From contig JAILBP010000014.1 of assembly GCA_024680835.1 (NCBI GenBank), forward strand, positions 1 through 17,559: a DNA stretch of 17,559 bases. The letters run 5' to 3'. Within the stretch, counting starts at the first letter, position 1; each line of letters starts with the position of its first letter. The translations under genes were made by a program, and so were the position numbers. This DNA comes from RGIG6904 sp024680835. GTDB lineage: Bacteria; Bacillota; Clostridia; Lachnospirales; Lachnospiraceae. The notes below the pieces were generated by a model. That model did not search any database. It saw nothing but the letters and a program-made list of their open reading frames with translations, and was not told the DNA's origin. Positions 12,438-17,559 of this stretch are shown here, piece after piece.

Positions 12438-13820
12438 TTATTTTGAAAACAGCATTTTAAGTGCCTTGGAAAGATTAACTTTGTTGCCTTTGTAGAGCGA
12501 CATGAAGGAGTAAAGCTTACCTGCCAGTACAAGTCCTGCTGCTGTCATCAGCACCATAATGCCTATACCTGCAGCCGCTATCACTGCGCTGACGTCACCC
12601 ATACAGATCGCGCTGGGCAGCATCATGGCAGATGTGAACGGCACAAGATACAGCCAGGTTGACGCAGCATCAGCAGTCAATCCCTTGAACAGGATCGCGT
12701 AGAATGCCACCAGCAGTATGATAACGAATGTACTCTGGTTGCTGGCTGCCTCTTCCCTGGTGGAAGAGATCGCACCGCACATAGCCGACAGCGAAGCATA
12801 CATTACAACTCCGCATATCAGTGTAAATAATGCCGCGATGACACCGAGGGGTGTGAAAAGTCCCTGAGTATCCAAACTTGTCAGGAAGGTGAGCACCGAA
12901 AAATGTGCTTCGGGATTTATCACAAACACCATATTGACACCGATAGCCAACCCTCCGGCAAGCGCAGCGATCCACAGCAAAAGCTGCATGAAGCCTGCCG
13001 CCAGCACTCCCGCCATCTTACCGAAGATCATGGCAGTGGGATTGATAGATACAAGCATGGTATCCATCAGCTTGTTGGTCTTTTCCAGTATGACTGTCTG
13101 CATTATGTTGTTGCCGTACATCAGTATGACAAAATATATCACGAACATTGAGACGAACATCAGGATCATGCCAAATATAGGCTTAACCTCATTGTTTTCC
13201 TGTTCTGTCACTGCCTCGACATTGGAGTATATATCCTCTCCCTTCGCATATCCGGATGCGGTATATACATCATTCTCCACCGGACGGCTCACCTGTACAA
13301 CACTTTCCATCGGAACTCCCGATGCCAGCACTGTCAAAAAGCTTGAATTGTACTCCATATAGTCATTGAAATGATCTGCATGATCTACCGTTATCACCGA
13401 ACCATCCGGGATTATAATACGGGATACCAGATCGCCGTCCTCATCTTTTTCGATCAGCAGTATCATACTGTCCACTTCACCGTTAGCGTGGATCTCATCC
13501 AGAGCCTTATCCGTGGATGCTGCATTCACATAAACTATATGTTCATATGACTCCGCGACATTGATATCTCCTGCACTCACATTTCTGAGCATCGAAAAAT
13601 CAGTCTGCGGGGCGTACTCATCCACCACATAGACCTTGCCGGCAGCGCAGCCCTCGATCACCTCGGTATCCTCACGTCCTGCAAATCCAATGGCCGTGAA
13701 TATAGCTGCCGGCACCAGCAAACATAACAGTGCGATCACGATGGTGACTATCTTATAACCTTTACCTGATACCTGGTTTTTGAATGTAAACTTGAATACC
13801 TTATCAAAATTCTTAAACAT
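12438..13820 (-). CDS. ABC-2 type permease (NatB-like), second of a pair
   Basis: 460 aa from the ATG at 13818-13820, preceded at 6 nt by AGAGGG; an in-frame TTG seven codons upstream is less likely. The N-terminus MFKNFDKVFKFTFKNQ is cytoplasmic, TM1 spans about 23-46, and a large extracytoplasmic domain covers about 47-215. Five more hydrophobic segments fill about 215-440, ending in a short basic tail. The block IMQTVILEKTNKLMDTMLVSINPTAMIFGKM is the conserved ABC-2/NatB cytoplasmic coupling region. This is the architecture of NatB-type exporters, in which an extracytoplasmic domain follows TM1. It is a diverged paralogue of the permease just upstream, 10 bp away, and the pair presumably forms a heterodimer with the ATPase at 15208-16203. 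Substrate unknown: B. subtilis NatAB exports sodium, but related systems export peptides or drugs. Confidence 0.88.
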   Translation of the reverse strand: MFKNFDKVFKFTFKNQVSGKGYKIVTIVIALLCLLVPAAIFTAIGFAGREDTEVIEGCAAGKVYVVDEYAPQTDFSMLRNVSAGDINVAESYEHIVYVNAASTDKALDEIHANGEVDSMILLIEKDEDGDLVSRIIIPDGSVITVDHADHFNDYMEYNSSFLTVLASGVPMESVVQVSRPVENDVYTASGYAKGEDIYSNVEAVTEQENNEVKPIFGMILMFVSMFVIYFVILMYGNNIMQTVILEKTNKLMDTMLVSINPTAMIFGKMAGVLAAGFMQLLLWIAALAGGLAIGVNMVFVINPEAHFSVLTFLTSLDTQGLFTPLGVIAALFTLICGVVMYASLSAMCGAISSTREEAASNQSTFVIILLVAFYAILFKGLTADAASTWLYLVPFTSAMMLPSAICMGDVSAVIAAAGIGIMVLMTAAGLVLAGKLYSFMSLYKGNKVNLSKALKMLFSK

Positions 13821-13830
13821 CGCTATCCCT

Positions 13831-15192
13831 CTACTCCCCAATAGCCTTTAAGATAGTACCGAGCTTCGGTTTTCCGGTACTCTTCAGCAAAAGATTTCTG
13901 TATGTTTTTGCGGAAACAACTGCCAGTATCACTACCAGCGCGATCTGCAGCGCGAAGGCGATCAGCAGTATATAGATCGGAATTCGTCCTGTAATGTAAG
14001 CTACAGGAGCCACATAAAACGATAAGGGCGGCACAATGGATGCCACAAGATTGAAAACTGATGAATCGGAGGTTCCCGCACCGATAGCCGCGAAATAACC
14101 CACCATGCATACCAGCATCACTGAACTCGTAGCGCTCTGAACATCCTCAGCCTGATTGCAGGCACTTCCGAAAAGACCTGCCAGTATTCCGAATGTCAAA
14201 AATCCCAGCACTATGGCAAAGATCAATATCAGCGACGCACCGATACCGTTATCCGTAAAGATGGAAAGACTGAAACCGCTGTTATCAAATCCCTGAGCCT
14301 TTGAATCGAAAACATTCTCCAGCACAGCGTTTGAGATAAGAGACCCTGTCATACCGCACACCAGCACCAGGACAACGTAAGTCATCATGCCGGTGATCTT
14401 TCCCATCAAAAGAGCCATGGGTCTGACGCTGACCAGTATGCTCTCCACCAGCTTAGACTGCTTTTCCTCATTAACACTGGTGATGATATAAGAGCTCGAC
14501 ATTACCATCACTATCATCAGCACGATACTGAACCCCAAAAGGTAGTTAAAATATGACATCTGGGAAACTGTCTTCTGGTCTTCCTTTGCAAACTCGTCCT
14601 CAGTGTAGGTCCCCTGAAAGCTGATACCGTGCTGCAGCGTAGCCATGTCCGCATCGCTGATACCCGATGAAGACAGCCTTGCCGCATCAAATTTCTCGGC
14701 TGCGAATGATGAAACTTCGTCCAGATCACTCACCGTGATCTTAGTCTCATCCGCTGTCACTATATTGACCGCATACCCTGTCTCCGAAAATCCCACTATC
14801 AGAGCCGCATCATCCTCATCCAGTTTTCCGGTGATCTCATCATTGGATGAATCGGCGAAAACCACTTTTGACTTCTGAAGACCGGTGGCTCCATCTGCCG
14901 TTTCATCAGCGTATAGCCCATCCAGATCATCCATGCCAAACGGAACATCCGTCTCATTCAAAACATAGAGCGTGTCAATATCTATACTCTGTGGCGAATA
15001 ATTTATAACATCGCCCGCTACACTTGATCCGGTCTTGAAACTTGCAAACTGTATAGGTCCCATAAATGTCATGACTAACACGAACATGACAAATGAAGTT
15101 ATATATGCTTTGTTTTTGAAGGTCTGACGGACAGTAAAGCGAAAGACTTTATCAAATCCCTTCAGACTGTAAATATTCTCCTGCTTATTCAC
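13831..15192 (-). CDS. ABC-2 type permease (NatB-like), first of a pair
   Basis: 453 aa, starting at a GTG (15190-15192) preceded by GGGGGA. The N-terminus MNKQENIYSLKGFDKVFRFTVRQTFKNK is cytoplasmic, TM1 is at about 30-50, and a large acidic extracytoplasmic domain covers about 51-215. Transmembrane segments at about 218-440 follow. The coupling block is SSSYIITSVNEEKQSKLVESILVSVRPMALLMGKI, a clear ABC-2/NatB signature. A basic tail (KSTGKPKLGTILKAIGE) ends the protein. Its start lies 15 bp after the ATPase stop and its stop 10 bp before the next permease, so the three genes form a tight operon. Shared FDKVFxFT and IxVSxxPxAxxxGK motifs with the next gene suggest an old tandem duplication. 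Confidence 0.88.
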   Translation of the reverse strand: MNKQENIYSLKGFDKVFRFTVRQTFKNKAYITSFVMFVLVMTFMGPIQFASFKTGSSVAGDVINYSPQSIDIDTLYVLNETDVPFGMDDLDGLYADETADGATGLQKSKVVFADSSNDEITGKLDEDDAALIVGFSETGYAVNIVTADETKITVSDLDEVSSFAAEKFDAARLSSSGISDADMATLQHGISFQGTYTEDEFAKEDQKTVSQMSYFNYLLGFSIVLMIVMVMSSSYIITSVNEEKQSKLVESILVSVRPMALLMGKITGMMTYVVLVLVCGMTGSLISNAVLENVFDSKAQGFDNSGFSLSIFTDNGIGASLILIFAIVLGFLTFGILAGLFGSACNQAEDVQSATSSVMLVCMVGYFAAIGAGTSDSSVFNLVASIVPPLSFYVAPVAYITGRIPIYILLIAFALQIALVVILAVVSAKTYRNLLLKSTGKPKLGTILKAIGE

Positions 15193-15207
15193 TTTGTCCC
15201 CCGATCC

Positions 15208-16203
15208 TTACGACTCCTCGCCGACTTCACGCACAAAGATCTCGTGTAACGACAACTCGGTAAGATCAAATCTTACAATATTGATACCTGCACGGACCAG
15301 CTCGGCCAGCAGTTCATTCGCCTGGGCATCTCCCGTAACCCGGATCTGATACTCGAATTCCTTCTCGGAGAGCACTTCAACACCCACTTTCTCAAGGTAT
15401 GTTGTGATATCCTGCTCAACTTTGAGTAAAAGATTTACCCTGCCGTAGGACTTTTTGATATCGTTAAGATTGCCTGTAACAACTGCCTTCGAGCGATGTA
15501 ATATGGTGATATCGGTGCAGAACTCCTCCACAACCTCCATCTGATGGCTGGACATTATGATATATTTGCCTGCAGCGATCTGCTCACGGACAACCTCTTT
15601 TAAAATGTCCGTATTCACGGGATCGAGACCGGAAAACGGCTCATCCAGTACCAGAAGCTGCGGATCCGATATCATGGCGATCAAAAACTGTATCTTCTGC
15701 TGATTACCTTTTGACAGCTGATCCGGGCTCTGAAGCTTGAACTTCTTTTTTACGAGGGCACCCCTTTGTCTTTTGGAGGTTTCCTCAGATCCTGAACCGT
15801 TTGCCTCTGCCATGGCAGCCGCCTTTTCCGGATAAAGATATTCCTCGACTTTGAGCCGTTCTGCCCAGTAAGCCATCCTCTCGTCAATGGTCTTCCTTTC
15901 TATACCTTTAAGTTCACCGAAATATCTGATCTGATCCACCAGCGCATATTTGGGATAAAGACCTCTCTCCTCGGCCAGATATCCGATATTGCAGGTATCG
16001 AAGTTCAGTGGCTTTCCGTCCCAGGATACCTCGCCGCTGTCCTTGTCCAGCATACCTAAGATCATCCTGATAGATGTGGTCTTTCCGGCTCCGTTGGTGC
16101 CCAGCAACGCGTACACTCCGGGTTTTTCCATAGAGAAGCTCACATCATCCACCACGACCTTCTCTCCGTATTTTTTGTGAAGATTTTTAACTGTCAGTGC
16201 CAT
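15208..16203 (-). CDS. ABC transporter ATP-binding protein (NatA-like)
   Basis: 331 aa, ATG preceded by AAGGGAGAG. Walker A GTNGAGKT (35-42), Q-loop region GYLAEERGLYP (74-84), signature LSKGNQQK (163-170), Walker B LLVLDEP (183-189), D-loop SGLDP and switch His220 (SSHQM) are all intact, so it should hydrolyse ATP. A C-terminal extension at about 225-331 (GRVNLLLKVEQD, RFDLTELSLHEIFVREV) is typical of NatA-type exporter ATPases. The stretch of about 30 residues at 127-157 (MAEANGSGSEETSKRQRG, KKKF) just before the signature is longer, more polar and more basic than usual. The next two genes encode paired ABC-2 permeases. It is the first gene of the operon, 91 bp from the TSCPD gene. A stable hairpin sits just before its ribosome binding site. 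Confidence 0.93.
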   Translation of the reverse strand: MALTVKNLHKKYGEKVVVDDVSFSMEKPGVYALLGTNGAGKTTSIRMILGMLDKDSGEVSWDGKPLNFDTCNIGYLAEERGLYPKYALVDQIRYFGELKGIERKTIDERMAYWAERLKVEEYLYPEKAAAMAEANGSGSEETSKRQRGALVKKKFKLQSPDQLSKGNQQKIQFLIAMISDPQLLVLDEPFSGLDPVNTDILKEVVREQIAAGKYIIMSSHQMEVVEEFCTDITILHRSKAVVTGNLNDIKKSYGRVNLLLKVEQDITTYLEKVGVEVLSEKEFEYQIRVTGDAQANELLAELVRAGINIVRFDLTELSLHEIFVREVGEES

Positions 16204-16222
16204 TTTCTCTCCCTTATCATCA

Positions 16223-16260
16223 GGCGGGAACCACGATCTTTTGAGACCGTAGTTTCCGCC
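16223..16260 (-). promoter_or_regulatory. 16-bp leader hairpin upstream of the ABC ATPase
   Basis: On the minus strand GGCGGAAACTACGGTC (16245-16260) pairs with GATCGTGGTTCCCGCC (16223-16238) with one mismatch and two G-U pairs, around a 6-nt loop. The ribosome binding site begins about 8 nt later. The hairpin lacks a U-tract on this strand. It may end the TSCPD transcript, stabilise the exporter mRNA or gate its translation. Confidence 0.55.
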
Positions 16261-16261
16261 G

Positions 16262-16289
16262 TTTTATACATCAGTTACTTCAGAAACAA
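16262..16289 (-). promoter_or_regulatory. Weak candidate promoter of the ABC exporter operon
   Basis: TATAAA (16262-16267) with TTGTTT (16284-16289) 16 bp upstream on the minus strand, directly before the hairpin. The -35 is poor. If it is used, the hairpin would form at the 5' end of the exporter mRNA. Confidence 0.35.
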
Positions 16290-16294
16290 AGCTG

Positions 16295-16543
16295 TTATAC
16301 CGCCGAATCAATAGCCTTCGCCAGCTGATCGGCGCAGGATGTTCCCTTCATCCCGCAAAGGTTTCCTCTCAGGATGTCCGCCGTGTCGGCCGCATCTTTT
16401 CCCTCCACCAGCTTTCCTATGGCCTTGAGATTGCCGTTACAGCCTCCCATGAATTTCAGATTATGAAGCTTATTGTCATCATCCAGGTCAAAATCGATCT
16501 GCATGGCACAAACGCCCTGCGGTGTAAAAGAAATATGTTTCAC
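16295..16543 (-). CDS. TSCPD domain-containing protein (TIGR03905-type)
   Basis: 82 aa from a GTG at 16543, with AAGGAGGG at 16551-16558, 7 nt upstream. The frame stays open to 16744, but that part is the out-of-frame shadow of the membrane protein gene. The protein reads VKHISFTPQGVCAMQIDFDL, then FMGGCNGNLKAIGKLVEG, and ends with LRGNLCGMKGTSCADQLAKA. Four Cys (12, 35, 63, 70) and the GGCxGNL and TSCxDQLA blocks are the hallmark of the small TSCPD family, which resembles the C-terminal domain of adenosylcobalamin-dependent ribonucleotide reductases and may bind metal. The stand-alone role is unknown. Its start lies 2 bp after the membrane-protein stop, so translation is coupled. Confidence 0.85.
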   Translation of the reverse strand: MKHISFTPQGVCAMQIDFDLDDDNKLHNLKFMGGCNGNLKAIGKLVEGKDAADTADILRGNLCGMKGTSCADQLAKAIDSAV

Positions 16544-16545
16544 CT

Positions 16546-16767
16546 TTATGCCCTCCTTAACATTCCAAACAAACAAAACGCCCCTATTATAGCCAGCATC
16601 GGGATCGCGATATAGATAAGTCCCGCCAAAACAAGTCCTACCAGTATCAGCGGGAGAAATACCACTGTGAAAACGATCTTTGTAATACCCCATGCAGCTT
16701 TTATGGCAAACACGAAAAGCTCGCCGAATACGGCTATCAAACACAATACGAACAGTAAACTCAACAT
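16546..16767 (-). CDS. Small two-helix membrane protein
   Basis: 73 aa from the ATG at 16765-16767, 8 nt after AAGGAGG; a GTG nine bases upstream is in frame but overlaps the ribosome binding site. The protein is almost wholly hydrophobic: a first helix at about 3-24 (LLFVLCLIAVFGELFVFAI), a short KAAWGITK turn, a second long hydrophobic region at about 32-68 that may be one or two helices, and a basic end (GMLRRA). I do not recognise a family. It is not the shadow of another frame: it has its own strong ribosome binding site, a promoter upstream, and it carries the ribosome binding site of the TSCPD gene in its 3' end. Confidence 0.75.
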   Translation of the reverse strand: MLSLLFVLCLIAVFGELFVFAIKAAWGITKIVFTVVFLPLILVGLVLAGLIYIAIPMLAIIGAFCLFGMLRRA

Positions 16768-16873
16768 AATGTCCACCTCCTTATGACGTAAGTCTTCACC
16801 ACTCTCTTTTTATCACTTGTTTTCAACGGGAATGTATCTGATCCCCGAACCAATATGTCCTGTTACCGCATAT

Positions 16874-16901
16874 GTTATATCAGGCATATGTGACCATTCA
16901 A
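16874..16901 (-). promoter_or_regulatory. Promoter of the membrane protein/TSCPD operon
   Basis: TTGAAT (16896-16901), 16-bp spacer, and TATAAC (16874-16879) with an extended TGA in front, on the minus strand. Two CATATG palindromes (16869-16874 and 16885-16890) flank the -10 and are candidate repressor half-sites. The start near 16867 leaves a 100-nt leader with nothing else convincing in it. Confidence 0.6.
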
Positions 16902-16948
16902 GTGCAAAAACAGCGGAATAAACTGTCCTAATTCGCAAACCTGTAACT

Positions 16949-17559
16949 CTACTGCTGAGCGTTCTCCGTCGCAAGACTTATGTTATGGCAGATCTCCTCC
17001 AGTTTTTCCGTATCGTAGCTGTCATACTGCAAAGTATAATCATAATCCTCTGCAAGCGGCGTTGGAACAGACGGATCCTCCGCGATTGTCTCTGCCACGG
17101 GCTTCACCATGGACAGACATTCTGCAAAATCCGCTCTGATGTCCGCCGCCCCACTCTCTGTCATCTCATCAAACCATGCGTTGGTATCGGCTGTAATATC
17201 ATCACCTGAGATCTTACCGCCGTATGTCTCCGAAAAATCCAGCAGCTCCTTGGCGGCCAATTCAAGGCGGATACTGCTGCCCGCCGTGCCCGGCGCCGCA
17301 GAGTATATCACTTCCAGAACATCTAAAAACTCTTCAGCCGACTGTTCCTCATCAACTGTATCTTCCTGATCTTCCCCGGCCGTATCCTCTGTCCCGGGTT
17401 CCGGGCTTACTCCGTTCTCACTGTCGGCATTTTCTCCCTTAACCAGTTCATCGGTCCCGGTTTCCGCCGCTGTCTGCGTATCTGCGTCCTGCGTTACCTT
17501 AGTACCGGACGTCGTACACCCACAGACCGACACGGATAAAACTGCCGCCATACACATGA
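16949..17559 (-). CDS. Acidic lipoprotein, 5' end missing
   Basis: At least 202 residues; the gene probably runs off the high-coordinate edge, because the visible start (MCMAAVLSVSVCGC) is hydrophobic but has no positively charged N-terminus. The segment VLSVSVCGC followed by TTSG resembles a lipobox, so the protein is likely lipidated at the second Cys and held on the outer face of the membrane. A long acidic, Thr/Glu/Asp-rich linker follows (about 22-75; DADTQTAAETGTDELVKGEN, DQEDTVDEEQSAEEF), then a helical folded region to the end (LEVIYSAAPGT, LAAKELLDFSETYGG, WFDEMTESGAADIRADFAEC). I do not recognise the C-terminal domain. The stop is TAG. No clear terminator follows it before the next promoter at 16874-16901. 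Confidence 0.7.
   Translation of the reverse strand, partial: MCMAAVLSVSVCGCTTSGTKVTQDADTQTAAETGTDELVKGENADSENGVSPEPGTEDTAGEDQEDTVDEEQSAEEFLDVLEVIYSAAPGTAGSSIRLELAAKELLDFSETYGGKISGDDITADTNAWFDEMTESGAADIRADFAECLSMVKPVAETIAEDPSVPTPLAEDYDYTLQYDSYDTEKLEEICHNISLATENAQQ

Noticed and set aside
12889..13362. 157-aa open frame on the + strand
   Set aside because: Antisense to the second permease; no ribosome binding site or domain.
1..17559. CRISPR array, prophage or complete insertion sequence
   Set aside because: No regularly spaced direct repeats, phage genes or intact transposase were seen; the only hint of mobility is the Rpn-like fragment and the 226-bp element.

Overview
The window looks like the chromosome of a low-to-moderate GC Firmicute of the class Clostridia, most likely a Lachnospiraceae member (Butyrivibrio/Roseburia-like). 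This rests on strong AGGAGG-type ribosome binding sites, sigma-A promoters, U-tailed terminators, tRNA genes without an encoded CCA, and the kinds of proteins present (a Rpn-like nuclease N-terminus, a TSCPD mini-protein, a YcxB-like protein, a FloT-type flotillin). The genus is an inference. Every gene I can support, including both tRNAs, lies on the minus strand, so transcription runs from high to low coordinates.

Layout, low to high coordinates. 1-170 is the 5' end of a Rpn/PD-(D/E)XK 'transposase-like' nuclease gene. It is followed by an AT-rich gap holding a long inverted repeat (290-338), a tRNA-Ser(TGA) with near-consensus promoter and terminator, and a monocistronic secreted GLUG/ricin-type protein (696-2273). 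2475-7393 is one apparent operon read as ycxB-like, tsaE, tsaB, rimI, rnz, a small membrane-anchored protein, tsaD. It starts from a promoter at about 7424-7453 and ends at a terminator at 2421-2459. It joins the t6A tRNA-modification genes, the RimI acetyltransferase and tRNA 3'-processing RNase Z. 7580-9121 is a FloT-like flotillin closed by two tandem terminators. 9278-10987 is a methyl-accepting chemotaxis protein and 11040-11954 a CvfB-type S1-domain protein.

11955-12302 has no protein gene. It holds the most interesting object: a 226-bp element (12034-12259) with perfect 17-bp terminal inverted repeats and several nested hairpins. On the minus strand, one of its stems contains a symmetric internal loop that can form tandem sheared G-A pairs. 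Next comes tRNA-Gln(CTG) with its own strong promoter and terminator, then a three-gene ABC exporter (ATPase, then two paralogous ABC-2 permeases; 12438-16203). A two-gene operon follows (73-aa membrane protein plus 82-aa TSCPD protein), and the window ends in a truncated lipoprotein gene.

How the genes fit together: most of the window is housekeeping tRNA and translation biology (t6A synthesis, RimI, RNase Z, CvfB, two tRNAs that need RNase Z and CCA addition) with envelope functions (flotillin, chemoreceptor, ABC exporter, secreted protein). I see no CRISPR array, intact insertion sequence, prophage or defence island. The structured element at 12034-12259 is the best candidate for something undescribed.
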